Shown one piece after another: positions 34,099 to 44,689 of a stretch of 64,000 nucleotides of DNA. Location of the stretch: contig OY829326.1 in NCBI GenBank assembly GCA_963691655.1, forward strand, positions 94,977,235-95,041,234, written 5' to 3'. The notes below the pieces were generated by a model. It did no database searches. It had not been told where the DNA came from and saw only the letters and a program-made list of their open reading frames with translations. Within the stretch, counting starts at the first letter, position 1, and each line of letters opens with the position of its first letter. This DNA is from Toxonevra muliebris. Lineage: Eukaryota; Arthropoda; Insecta; Diptera; Pallopteridae. Both the position numbers and the translations under genes were made by a program.

Positions 34099-34375
34099 CA
34101 ACAGTCCGTTGAGGGTTTAGGCCAAGCTTTTCGCTCCCGCTCATGCTCATGTTGTGCGTTTTATATTTAACTATACACGAATGGCAGGTAGCTACGATTT
34201 TTTGCCGAATCCAAAGGGTGAAGTAAAAATCTTTTTTGAAGGAGTCTTTACTTTTAAAGAGTAACCATTGTACCCAAAAGGTGTAGAAAAAATTGTATTT
34301 TATTTTTTTGTATTTTTCGCCTGAGCGGTTCAATTTACCCTGGCATTTTGAGCAGAGCGACGCTGTTCCGTTGCT
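34099..34375 (-). repeat. tRNA-derived SINE, degraded copy
   Basis: Aligns along its length with 37241-37499: both have GCCNAGCTTTTCGC, TTATATTTA(AC)TATACACGAAT, CTACGATTTTTTGCCGAATC then CAAAGGGTGAAGT (CTACAGTTTTATGCCGAATC then CGAACGGCGAAGT in the other), and GAAAAAATTGTATTTTATTT. In this copy the A/B-box end (about 34315-34375) is eroded. The tRNA-like head would read on the minus strand. Confidence 0.6.
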
Positions 34376-34399
34376 TTTTTTAAGCTTGAAAACTCCCAT

Positions 34400-35770
34400 C
34401 ATTTATAATATTTCGATTGTGAAGTTCATTGATAATTTTTTCCCCCCAATTTTATGTTTTTGATGTTTAACGCTAATCATTTTTTTTTTTTTTTTTGGTT
34501 TTTACTCTCCCTTTTATGAATCGCACGCTGACAACCGTGAATTCTATTTCATTATTTTTTATATTATTAAATTGGCTATTGATTTATTGTCTGTTTTTTT
34601 TTTTTTTGGTATTTTGTTTTGCTTCGCGTTTGTTTCTTTCATTTTACATTGCTTTTAAAATGCGGAAATGATCATTTTGATCGTTTCATCGTGTTTAACA
34701 AATTAAGTTATGACGTTAAAAAAGCCAAAAAAGTTTATTGCATTTATGCAAACACTAAAAAAACGTTAGTAAAACTAGATATAAAAAGCAGAAAATTATA
34801 ATTTAGTAGTAAACACATGCAAAGTACAATGTACAGGGGCGACAATTGAAGTTTAAACAAACCATTTTCAAACAAATGAAAAAACCAAGAACCCAAAACA
34901 AAAAAAGGAAAGAAGAAGCATAGCTTTTGAACTGCAATAAGTTTATATTATAAACTAATAAACATGATGAGGTTTCTTTTGTAGCTTAAGGGGGTCGGTC
35001 TTATGCAATGAATAAAAAAATCGGAATTTTTTTTTTTTTTTTTTGGTTGAATCGCTTCTATAATGTCTTTAGAAGAAGTGTGTAAACGAATTTTTTGAAA
35101 TTCACATTCGATCAAAAATTACATATGACGCGCTCAGAGGAAAAGTGAAGCATAAAATTTACTAGAGGAAAGAGTTGTTGCTATTACTTGCCGCCTACAG
35201 CGATATAGCCGAGTACGCACGAAGAGATGTAGCTTACGCGCACATACAAAATCAAATAGGCAAAGCAGAACGGGACTTCGTTTTGGGTTTGTGAAATTTT
35301 CTATTTCTATTGTAGAATTCGACAGGCGCTGGAACAGCAATAATAATAAATAAAAAATATATGATAAAAATACAGAGCTTTTTTATCACAAAAAAAAACG
35401 AGTTTTTCTCCAAATGACCTTTTTCGACACCTAGATTACTCTAAATCTATAAAAAATGATAAAAAATGGTAATTTTATGAACATTTTAATCCCAAAAAAA
35501 TGTAAAATTTCTGACTTTTTTTGCTGTCATTTTGTTTCTATACATGCAAAATTACTAATTCTGGTTCACCCAATAACCATACGCATATAGATTAAGAACT
35601 TTTTTCAGATACTCCTGAACGTCACAAGTGGAAGCAACTTTTTTCTAGACACTTAGCTATATATACATTCTGTCAAATAAGTACCCGGAAATTCTCATTT
35701 TAAATTTTCCCTCTGAGAATATTTCAAAAAATTTTTTTTCCCAGGTTGGCACAACTGTCAACCACTATTC
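34400..35770. other. AT-rich non-coding stretch
   Basis: Long T runs (34480-34497, 34594-34607, 35027-35044). At 34986 TTAAGGGGGTCGGTCTTATG resembles the end of the TTAA MITE of 12787 (TTAAGGGGGT shared) but has no visible partner. The 5' inverted repeat of the mariner element probably lies near 35671 (CTGTCAAATAAGTACCCGG), unconfirmed. Confidence 0.4.
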
Positions 35771-35858
35771 TGTGAATTTTTATTGCTATGTGTCATTTAG
35801 TTTGGTTACGGCGTCATTAAGAACAAGTCAACCTTTTGTGTGCGTTGCGATTTTTACT

Positions 35859-36817
35859 ATGGATAAAAATATCGAACAAAGAGTTTGTGTGAAATTTTGT
35901 GTGAAATTTTGTGTTTCAAACGAAATTTCTTGTGCCAAAACGTTGGAAATGTTGAAAAAAACATTTGGTGATTCAACCATGTCGAAAACTCAAGTTTACG
36001 ATTGGTATAAATCGTTCAAAGAGGGGCGAGAAGAAGTGAACGATTTGCCACGTTCAGGACGGCCTTCGACCTCTTCAACTGAAGAAAACGTCGACAAAAT
36101 AAAGGAAATGGTGCTCGAAAATCGTCATTATAGTTTGCGAGAGATAGCCCAAGAAATGAACATGTCTCATGAGACCGCTCGTCATATTTTGGTTGATGTT
36201 TTGGGTATGCGGAAAGTCTCAGCGCGATTGGTGCCAAAAGATCTGAATTTTCTTCAAAAAGTGAATCGCAGTAAGGTGGCTGAAGACATGCTTGAACGCG
36301 TAAATTCCGATCCAACGTTCATCGAACGCATCATAACTGATGACGAGACATGGGTTTTCGAGTACGACATGCAAACAAGTCAACAATCATCGGAATGGCG
36401 CGCCAAAAATGAGCCGAAACCGAAAAAACCGCGCCAAAGCAAATCGAAAATCAAGGTGATGCTGACCGTTTTCTTCGATATTCGTGATGTTGTTCATTCG
36501 GAATTCTTACCGGAGGGCCAAACCGTCAATAAAGAATATTATCTTGGCGTTTGAGAGAGAATGTTCGTCGCAAAAGACCAGATTTGTGGCGGAACAACAG
36601 TTGGATTTTGCACCACGATAATGCACCAGCGCACAAAGCGATCATTGTGAACGAGTTTTTGAACAAAAATTCAACAAATATCATCGAACAACCACCGTAC
36701 TCTCCAGATATGGCCCCGTGTGACTTTTTCCTGTTTCCAAAACTCAAATTAGCACTTCGTGGAACCTCGTGTATAGAGAAAAAGGTGCTAACATGTTTTA
36801 ATTTCATTAAAAAATAG
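35859..36817 (+). pseudogene. mariner transposase, frameshifted and truncated
   Basis: Mariner-family DD34D transposase. ATG at 35859 (MDKNIEQRVCVKF). N-terminal helix-turn-helix region: TLEMLKKTFGDSTMSKTQVY, DWYKSFKEG, and SGRPSTSSTEENVDKIKEMV (a second HTH follows with SLREIAQEMNMSHETARHIL). Catalytic region: TDDETWVFEYD (first Asp), HHDNAPAHK (second), YSPDMAPCDFFLF (third). A small deletion at about 36552 shifts the frame so that the last ~80 residues are in another frame, and the sequence diverges after LRGT at about 36770, so the C-terminus and probably the 3' inverted repeat are lost. A 12-bp tandem duplication near 35886-35912 repeats VKFC. Damage is mild compared with the LINEs, so this insertion is relatively young. 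Inactive as it stands. Confidence 0.9.
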
Positions 36818-36858
36818 TAAACTCAATATCCGCAATATAGCAATATCAGCTGCTTTTT

Positions 36859-37119
36859 TTAAATTCCGTCCTCTATTGGAGATTTGTTTCTTTTGCTTAG
36901 GAACAGGTGATGGTGTAGTTTGGACATCTGGCGCAGGCAAGCGCTGGATTGCGGATGAACCAGATTGTATATTGCCTGATGATGTTCCTGGCTAATCGTG
37001 ATTCTAATAAATGAGGCCAATAATAATTCTAACACAGCAATTATACTCCATTCATTTAATTTAGCCCCCGGCGCCATAATACCAGCAGATACAGGGGCCA
37101 CATTAGATAACTGGTTTTG
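36859..37119 (-). other. unrecognised 86-codon open stretch
   Basis: Minus-strand frame open after a stop near 37117, reading QLSNVAPVSAGIMAPGAKLN, then EWSIIAVLELLLASFIRITI and HQAIYNLVHPQSSACLRQMS, to a stop at 36859. The first in-frame ATG is at 37077. Codon use looks less random than in nearby frames and the composition is richer in G+C. It has a hydrophobic segment (IIAVLELLLASFI). It could be a fragment of a mobile-element ORF adjoining the mariner or a small exon. No family recognised. Confidence 0.25.
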
Positions 37120-37240
37120 ATGTTAATAAAATCAAAATACTAGATAACAATAGAAAGTACTTATCTTGAAATTATTGAAGTATGGTTGATAAACTTTCCC
37201 CGAATCGGAAAAACACTACTACCAATATTATGGCACAACA

Positions 37241-37499
37241 GCCCCAACAGAGGGCCAAGGCCGAGCTTTTCGCATTCATTCATTTTGTATGAGTTATATT
37301 TATACACGAATAGAAGGGTCCTACAGTTTTATGCCGAATCCGAACGGCGAAGTGAAAAACTTTTCATATGCATTTTTTACTCATGGAGGTGGTGCCTCGC
37401 AGAAAAAATTGTATTTTCTATTTTTAAGCGTGCCGAGATATGAACCCGGGCACCTCTGCGTAGCAGTCCAACATACTAACCACTAGGCTACGGCGACCA
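37241..37499 (-). repeat. tRNA-derived SINE with clear A and B boxes
   Basis: Read on the minus strand from 37498: TGGTCGCCGTAGCCTAGTGG. A box TAGCCTAGTGGTTAG at 37476-37490, B box GGGTTCATATCTC at 37435-37447, then a body with CTCATGGAGGTGGTGCCTCG in plus sense (about 37379) and CTACAGTTTTATGCCGAATC, ending near GCCGAGCTTTTCGC at 37259. This matches, from memory, the layout of tRNA-related SINEs common in tephritid genomes. The plus-strand open frames here are shadows. The second, older copy is at 34099-34375. Confidence 0.75.
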
Positions 37500-38030
37500 A
37501 ATCGAAAAAAAAACTTGAAAAAATATCCCACGTATGAAAATTTTCAACACATGAAAAAGTTTCAACACACCAAAATTGTTTGTACCACGTGTTTTCAAAA
37601 GAGGTTATGTAACTTTGAGAAATCAAGCGCAGGCACGCCCTCTCGCGTATTAAAAGTTATTTAAACATGTGTTCGTCCTAATGACTGACCCAAATCATAG
37701 ATGCCATTTTTCCACATTGAGAACGAGTGGGGGTTATTATACCTGCAAGGACCATATTGCCACCTTTTCCTATATATATTTCCTATGATTAATATATGTA
37801 AAAAAAAAAAAATTTTATTTTGAATAGTTAATAAAAGAATTGATACCAATTGACATTTGTTTTCATTGTCAAATTTTCGCAAAGAAAATTGTGAAAAAAA
37901 ACCTGTTTTTGTTTGGTTTCTGGGCTAATGAGCCCCCCTAAATTCAAATACTACTTCGCGTCTTGGACCCAGTATAAAAATTAATGAAACGAAATGGAAA
38001 TTTAAGTTTGAGCATAGCCAAATGCTTTCT
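37500..38030. other. non-coding stretch
   Basis: No gene or repeat boundary recognised. Poly-A at 37800-37812. Confidence 0.45.
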
Positions 38031-38039
38031 GAGTATAGG

Positions 38040-38830
38040 TTAGGTTAGGTTGGAGTGGCAGCCTTCTGCTAGAAAGCACACTTAAGCACATAATTAGGCT
38101 CATTGTGATACCACAGTACGGCGCGACTCCCCCATTTACGGAGTGGAGAACCATGAGGATTCCATAATGAATCTGGCTATGTCCTTAATATTTATGGATG
38201 ATAGCTCGGACAGACTAGTGAAGAAAGGTGAACCCAGGAGTTTTAGTCTCCTCCTGGCCAGAGCCGCAGCCCCGACAGAAGTCATTGAATGGCAGTCCAA
38301 GTCTTGCAGCATGTCTCCCCATTATGCAGTGTCCCGTGAGCACCGAAGTCGTTATGCTGATGGAGCTTCTGCTTAGGTTGAGTAGCTGTCTAGTTCGTCT
38401 ATTGTCCATAGTGGTCCATGCTAGCCTGGTAATACCACAGGTATGCTCCGCTACCCAGGATCTTTTTGCTTCCGCAAGGTAGTTTTGCTTAATGGCTTAT
38501 TTAATAGACGTAAGAGGGACACCAATGGTGCAGGAAGGTGATATATCTGTAAGCTGCGAACCCTGTTTTGCTAACTCGTCGGCATTGCAGTTACCTGAAA
38601 TATCCATATGTCCAGGCACCCAATATAGGTGGACCTGCGAGTGACTCGACAAAATGTTGAGTGAAGATCGGCAGCCGAGAACAAGCTTTGATGTAATGAA
38701 AACACCGGCAAGGGACTTGATTGCTGCTTGGCTGTCCGTGTAGATGCGGATATTCGTATCGAATGAATCGTTGCGAATAAGCCACTGAGTGGCTTATTCT
38801 GAGTATAATTCTTATATAAAATATTTTTCA
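38040..38830 (-). pseudogene. LINE RNase H domain and 3' tail (family shared with 29905-30720)
   Basis: Minus-strand reading from about 38780: NIRIYTDSQAAIKSLAGVFI (RNase H TDSQAA motif), TSKLVLGCRSS, HLYWVPGHMDISGNCNADEL (WVPGH...GN.xAD, carrying catalytic His and Asp), AKQGSQLTDISPSC, then NRRTRQLLNLSRSSISITTS and GHCIMGRHAARLGLPFNDFC, RGCGSGQEET (Cys-rich end) near 38240, and a tail with two GGTTAGGTTAGGTT units at 38033-38051 at the very end of the element. The RNase H catalytic residues visible here are intact, but frame breaks and the absence of RT show a dead 5'-truncated copy. Better preserved than the copy at 29905. Confidence 0.8.
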
Positions 38831-38839
38831 TTCATCAGT

Positions 38840-39210
38840 TGCTACATTTCCGACTGAAGTACATAACCTCAATTCAGTTATGGTTAAATTTTCTTTAAGA
38901 TTACATAAACTTTGTACCTACAAATTCATTGTACATGACGCTAAAAAGCGAGTTAGTAGCTTCTAGCGCGATAGGTATAAACACAAACCAGAAAGTTAGG
39001 TTAGGTTAAAAGCGGTAGTGAATGCCTCATATAGACCGGCAAGATCCATAGTATTGCCATAACTGTTGGGAGTCAATGAGAGCTCCTTGTAGCGTCCAAC
39101 ACTGCTCCCAATTTGACACTTCAAAGTGACATTTCTACTCAGTATTGTTTCGCAAATTACCATGAATAGATTGTCTCCTGAATAACGTTTTTAAATGATT
39201 GAATTTATTT
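38840..39210. other. non-coding stretch
   Basis: No gene. A GTTAGGTTAGGTT unit at 38996-39006 is similar to the LINE tail ending at 38033. Confidence 0.4.
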
Positions 39211-39214
39211 CCAA

Positions 39215-39620
39215 AGTCAGTGCTCAACTAGAAATGAGCACAGAGAACTTCGTAAGCTTTATGGTCACGTGAGCAAACAAAACTGTCGCATTTGGAGCCA
39301 CAAAAATCCACATGCCAAGAATTACCTATGCATCCTAATAAATGCATTGTTTGGTGCGGTCTTTGGGCTGGTGGAATCATCGGTCCTTATTTTTTCGAAA
39401 AAGAGGAAGAACGATGCATCGCCGGCAATGGCGAACGGTGCAGAGTAATGACCACCGAGTTTTTGCTGCCAAAACTTCGAGACATGGATGTTGACGACTT
39501 ATGATTTTAACAGGATAGTGTCACATGCTATACAGCATGTCTCTAGAAATGGACCGGTAAATTGGCCTCCGAGGTCGTGTGATTTGACGCCGCTAGACTA
39601 TCAATGGTCTAAGCCGTGGT
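39215..39620 (+). pseudogene. decayed mariner-like transposase (WPPRSxDLTPLDY type)
   Basis: Fragments in changing frames: KQNCRIWSHKNPHA near 39275, then NKCIVWCGLWAGGIIGPYFF and NGERCRVMTTEFLLPKLRDM (39334-39490), then RNGPVNWPPRSCDLTPLDY near 39546-39602. The order VWCGxWxGGIIGPxFFE, NGxRYRxMxTEFLxPxL, WPPRSxDLTPLDYFLWG is the C-terminal catalytic half of a DDE transposase of the IS630-Tc1-mariner superfamily. The segment with the second catalytic Asp (QDGATxHT) is deleted. It is unrelated in sequence to the mariner at 35859. Inactive. Confidence 0.75.
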
Positions 39621-39624
39621 AGCC

Positions 39625-40150
39625 ATATGCCAGATATAATATTCAAATATTACTAAAATGCCAAAAATTTCGGTCATTTCGTAAATTTACATGCATTTTA
39701 TTTAAAATTCAAATCCTCCAGCTCTTAAAAAAAAAATTTTTTTAGTTATCATGTTCAACCTATTCCTACTTAGTTTTGGACAGCAACAAAGAATATGTTC
39801 CAAATATTCTTTTTTATCAGAGTCATTCCAACTTCTGCATGGGATTTCTTTTTTAAAGGACCAAGTATTTATTTATTTATTTAAGTCTAGACATGAACAC
39901 ACTAATAATTATTTTCTTCGGCCTAATATAATGTAATGCATTTTTCCGATATATCGAAGTCCGAAATTCCTTATTGCCATTTTTAGTAAATATACATATG
40001 GGAAAATTTAAAAATTTATTTTAAAAAATTTACTTAAAATCTTCAACCCTTGTGAAAGCCGCCCAAATCTTTCAACCAACGATATAAATAGCTGATGAGG
40101 GTTAAAATTTGAGAAAATCTAATATTGACCCAAGTAATGTTAGCTGATGA
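39625..40150. other. non-coding stretch
   Basis: AT-rich, no gene recognised. Confidence 0.45.
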
Positions 40151-40159
40151 AGTGCTATG

Positions 40160-40781
40160 CAGTACCGTCGCTGTCACTTCAATTGAAGTTTTTCACTTCA
40201 CTTTCAAGCCTGACACTTCGTTACTTCCTCTTTCATAAAAACACTTCGGTTTCCCAGTTTCAATGAAAGACTAAAATCGATAAAAAAAAATCGAAATATG
40301 CTCATTTCTGTAATATTCTCCGACTGTAGCCAGATCGGTGTGTTTGAATTTATATCCCCTATAAAAAGTAAAAAGATACCATTTAGCATACATCTTTTCG
40401 TATATTCTGAGACCTTTTGTGTTTATTTAAATACCTATGTAGCAACACTGATGACGCACTGTCATATAATTTATTAGAATTTGGTTGAAAATGAAGAGGT
40501 AGACGATTTAGAAGGCAAGTGGAGGATTTTATTTCTAAATGATTTTATGCAAAAACGCGACAGTTTCGAAGAATTCCATTTTGTTTTTGGCTTGAAAAAT
40601 TCCCTAAAATTATGTACCCTCATTCAAAAAGTTTTGTCGCAAACTAAGCACATAAAACCCGATAAATTGTGAAAATATGTCAATTTCTTATTACGCATCA
40701 AAAAACACTTCACTTTTTTAAAAATCACTTCGATTTTTTAAGAATTTCACTTCACAAAAAAATTTCAAAACGATAGCCCTG
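40160..40781. mobile_element. hAT-type element with exact 8-bp target duplication
   Basis: The left end starts CAGTACCGTCGCTGTCACTTC; the right end read inward starts CAGGGCTATCGTTTTG. GTGCTATG is present immediately outside both ends (40152-40159 and 40782-40789), an 8-bp target-site duplication, which with CAG-type ends is diagnostic for hAT. The arms are filled with TCACTTC variants. A 63-codon open stretch at 40481-40672 (VDDLEGKWRILFL ... DSFEEFHFVFGLKNS) vaguely resembles the C-terminal region of hAT transposases (a D-x-x-W-R segment before the dimerisation part). If so, this is an internally deleted autonomous element and not a pure MITE. Confidence 0.85.
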
Positions 40782-40789
40782 GTGCTATG

Positions 40790-42360
40790 GGTTTGAATAT
40801 GATGGCTGTGTCACAAATATTAGAATTACAGCAAAAAAAAAGGCAATTTGAAATCTGAGAATCTAGACTCTTTAAAAAATTGTAACAGGTGGTGCAGCTT
40901 AGTTCTATAAGTTTGACCTGGAAACGAAGGAAACTAAAAATGTGAAATTTTATTTCTATTTGTCTGTTCCCTTACAACCAACTAAGCGAACTTTTGTTAG
41001 TCCCTCCGTACCAAAGGAATTATTAATACGAATACAAAATACTTCGGTATAGTGAGCAACTACTCTCTAATAAATGCATAGATTAGAAGACCTAAGAATT
41101 GGGCAATAACCACGCCTACCTACCTCTCAAAATAAAGAGATATTTTCATTAGAAACTGTGTAGAGCATTTAAAATTCGGATGTGTCTGAACTTAGCTTTC
41201 CAACTGATTAATTTAAATTTTACTATTCGTTTTTGTCTACATACAGAAAATTATAAAAATCACGCAAATTTACCATCAGCCTGAAAGTATGCCACAATAA
41301 TTATTGTTCGTTATACTAAATAAAATTTATGTATTCCAGTGGCTTTTAAAATGTACACACTTTCCCAGTTACTTTTCAAATGTAGAGCTGTAGAATAACG
41401 ATTATTTTTGTGTTTGAGATTATGAATGAATTATGATTACTTTATAATTATAAAACAAACAAAAAAATTTAATAAATTAATTGTTGGATTTTTTTCTTAA
41501 TTATTTGAGAATATTTGAAAATTGTAGACAAAAAAATATCAAGGAAAACAAAGTTTAAAAATAATTCGAGCCGAAAATTTTCACGAAATTTTTGTGTGCC
41601 GAAAAAGTTGGCAATGTTTTCAAACATCTGAATTCAATTAAATTTAGAAGCCTAAAAAATTGTCAAAATTCCATTAATTTTATTTTTAATTTAATATTTT
41701 TCTATTTTATGTATATTTCAAAAATGTCTCAATTGCTCAATCTCAAGAGCCAATTTTAATGACCTCACAAATTGAGAAATGAAGTGATACTTAAATAAAA
41801 AATGAGTAATTAATTAGAAAGCGGAAGCAAAAAATAACAATAGCAAAAGGCAGAAGTCAAGTGCAGCAGCAGGAGAGGAAACTCTAACAAAGCCACCAAG
41901 AATTGCTTCAAACCGCCCATAAATATCAAAAGGATTTAAAGAATGCATACATACATACACTGAAGCATGAAAAAAGGGGAGCAGTAGCTTAACAAGAATA
42001 ATACGAGTTGAATAGAAAAAGTAAAAAGTAAAAGAAATATTATTTAATACGAAAAAAAATAAAAGCGCGAAGAAAAAATTATAGAACAGATGCTTAAAAG
42101 CAAAGTAAATAAAAATAAAAGTAAGAACGAATATTACACTCTGAAGCTGATACGTATGGATTAAGGTAGGACTACAATTCCTCATGTGAAAAAAGCAATA
42201 ATTTTTTTTTCGTTTTTCTTTTTGGTAGGGTTACTTAGGATTTCAAGAATACAAACATTTCTGTTGTTTTCAATTTTAATTTTACATTTAAATTATAGAG
42301 GACACCAAAGTCGACAGATCAACTACGGACAGTCTTATTGAATAAATGGGCATTGCTGTC
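40790..42360. other. non-coding stretch, A-rich from 41800
   Basis: No gene recognised. 41810-42150 is purine-rich with GCAGCAGCAGG, which produces a spurious 123-residue hydrophobic frame on the minus strand. CATACATACATACA repeat at 41945-41957. Confidence 0.45.
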
Positions 42361-42369
42361 AGATCGTCA

Positions 42370-42790
42370 AATACTGAATTAATCGTCTATATACCACCGA
42401 GCAGCAGCTGTAGTACGGGATACCTGTCATCAATTGCTCACAGATGACAACCGCATACTGACCGGTGATTTCAACACCCACCATGTTGCCATGTTCTCAG
42501 GCCTAGACAATTACCAGCGAGGAATACACCTGGCCGATCAAATCGACAGCTCTAGTTGGCTGTTCGACCTCACCAGATATCAGTGCAGTAGGCGCCTCTC
42601 CCTTAACCGACATATTATGGAGTACCGAACAGTCACTTGAACCAGACCACCTCTCCATAACTATCACAGTAGAAAGACTTAATGACCTTTCTTGTAAGCT
42701 AAAGACAGAAAACACATCAACTACAACAAGGCAGACTGGACTGGTTTACGCTTGCTTACAAATGAGTTGATCCTGGTTGAACCGGCCCTA
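42370..42790 (+). pseudogene. LINE endonuclease fragment
   Basis: Reads LLTDDNRILTGDFNTHHVAM (42431-42490; GDFNTHH is the core Asp/Asn/His motif of apurinic-type LINE endonucleases), GLDNYQRGIHLADQID, then after frame breaks EPDHLSITITVERL near 42640 (from SDHxPI) and KTHQLQQGRLDWF near 42706. This is the endonuclease half of a jockey/I-type polymerase and the beginning of the linker. The RT is absent, and stops and frameshifts are present. Confidence 0.75.
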
Positions 42791-43085
42791 AACACGGCAA
42801 TGCATTTCAATCGTACCTGAAATCTGGGAAATAGAGGAAACCCAGCGACCAAGGAAAATCGTAACACCCAATTACCCTGCTCTCACCTGACGATCTTCTT
42901 CTCCAGGTTCATTTATTTTGGTACGAATTTCAAGATGCATATTTCATTTCAAGGAGATGACTTTGAAGACCCGTTATTTGTACTTTCAGCTTGGAATATA
43001 CTAAGAAATAGGTAAGAATACAGTAGATGGGCGATATAAGAAAATCGCTTTTTAGGAAAAACTTGCGTTGCATAACTCATGGTCT

Positions 43086-43767
43086 CTAATACCATGATCA
43101 CACTGAGCCGAAATTGCGTAGTTTCGGCAAATGGTTTCGAACGATACTGCAATCGTTCACATTGTGAAGCGGGTTCGATTACGGTTTCGTTTGACAGTTC
43201 ATTGTTTATTTCTTGTACTAAAATGCCGGTGGCTATTATAATTATTGGTAAATATTTCGGTCTTAACCATTGAAACCATTTGAATACGAAAAGAATTACA
43301 ATGATAAATGAAATATTTCGCAACGAAATAAAAGTGTATAGAAGAAAGCGTTATGCATCTGGTTTCACTTCAACCGCAGCCACTATGCAGCCTTGCTGCT
43401 GCAGCTCCTCCGCCATTAGTTCATATGTATCCATATGTCCATACTTCGGCTATTAGCTCCTCTTCCTGCGCACTCCACAAATTTTTTCTTTTTTTTTCGT
43501 TCCTCTATATTAATAAAGTTGTACGCAAAGCAAAATATAAACGTCTGTATAGAAATGTCAGAGCAAATTCATTTTAATATTCATTTCAGTGAAAACATTC
43601 AGGGTTGCATTAGATTTTTGCTCGGTTTCGTTGAAATCATCTCATTTCCGTTGCTTCGTTTGATATATTTTTATATACCGAAATTGAGTATTTCAATTTA
43701 GTTTCAGCAGAAACCTCGCCAATTATCGAAACCACACAGTTTCGGCTCAGTGGAAACATAGTATTAG
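43086..43767. repeat. 680-bp element with ~45-bp inverted repeats and GTTTCG-rich arms
   Basis: The left end CTAATACCATGATCACACTG and the inverted right end CTAATACTATGTTTCCACTG continue with AGCCGAAAYTGYGTRGTTTCG before diverging. The arms contain several further GTTTCG/CGAAAC copies. The centre (43350-43600) is non-coding. The superfamily is unclear because no target duplication is evident. Confidence 0.6.
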
Positions 43768-44372
43768 ATATTGTTTTATATCGTTGTTCGCATAAAAGAA
43801 AAAAACTAAAATAGGAAACAAAGTCTTGGAATTTTCTGGGTTTTACATCCGTCATCTATGTACAATATATCTAGTTCTACAATGGGACCGAATTGAATTT
43901 TAGTTAAAATTACTGCAACAGAATCAGCGATGCCAGGTAGTAGTGATGCGAGCTATCAAGTGATTTCAACTAAAATTCAATTCGGTTCCATTGCATATAA
44001 AAACTTTAAATTCTCTGGTTTTTTTCTATTCGACTAGTATGGCGGGAAGTATTTTATATATTTTTTTGTATTCTTACAATAGTTCAAATTCTCAAATTCA
44101 ATCAAAATAATAAGGTTTCTTGTTTTTCACAAATTTCATCACAACTTATAACTGATGCATTTTTTTAAGCTTTCCCCAGTTTAAACGATATGATAAAATG
44201 TAGTAACAAAAAATTGCTATGATGGGAACTACACACCCGTTTTAACGAAGACTGTCTAGAGACACGCTTGGGAACTAGAGGAATAAAGTTTGATTGCCAC
44301 AGGAACGGCTTGAAGATGCGTGCCGCCTTAACCGCTCTTTTTGAATGTTATTTTTTTCTGGCTTTCAAATTC

Positions 44373-44427
44373 TTAACCCTTCCAGTCGATTTGTCCAATA
44401 TATTGGAAGCAAATTTAACTTTGCTTC
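44373..44427. repeat. solo TTAACCCTT end with double hairpin (piggyBac-like)
   Basis: TTAACCCTTCCAG at 44373 is followed by the palindrome TCCAATATATTGGA (44394-44407) and immediately by GAAGCAAA...TTTGCTTC (44406-44427), two overlapping hairpins. TTAACCCT is the classic start of piggyBac-type elements. No matching right end was found. Confidence 0.45.
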
Positions 44428-44504
44428 TGGTTTTTATGAGCCGGTAAATTAGATGAATTAATTATCGAACTCTTCTTAACATTATGACATCAATTTTTCA
44501 GTAA

Positions 44505-44686
44505 AGGCTCAATTATGCATAATTAACGCAACGTAGCGTAACGGAACGTAAAAATCTATCGAAGATAGAACTCTACGTTACGTTACGATTTCGGTAATCA
44601 CTTGCACTCACTGCCCATATTACAGATATTTATGTGACAGTTGGCAACGTTACGTTACGTTTTGTTACTTATGCATAATTGAGCCT
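44505..44686. repeat. 182-bp MITE, AGGCTCAATTATGCATAA ends, TAA target duplication
   Basis: The ends AGGCTCAATTATGCATAA are perfectly inverted over 18 bp (44505-44522 and 44669-44686) and flanked by TAA on each side (44502-44504, 44687-44689). Next to the ends the arms contain ACGTTACG/CGTAACG repeats. The target type suggests PIF/Harbinger. A perfect inverted repeat suggests recent activity of the family. Confidence 0.85.
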
Positions 44687-44689
44687 TAA

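Noticed and set aside
33863..34120. 85-residue frame over ATGT repeats
   Set aside because: It is translation of a microsatellite and T-rich DNA.
38033..38051. TTAGG-like repeat as telomeric DNA
   Set aside because: Only about two units, located at the 3' end of a LINE copy; flies lack TTAGG telomeres.
41814..42185. 123-residue hydrophobic frame on the minus strand
   Set aside because: It is the complement of an A- and purine-rich stretch with CAG repeats; Phe/Leu-rich frames are expected there. No start context or family motif.
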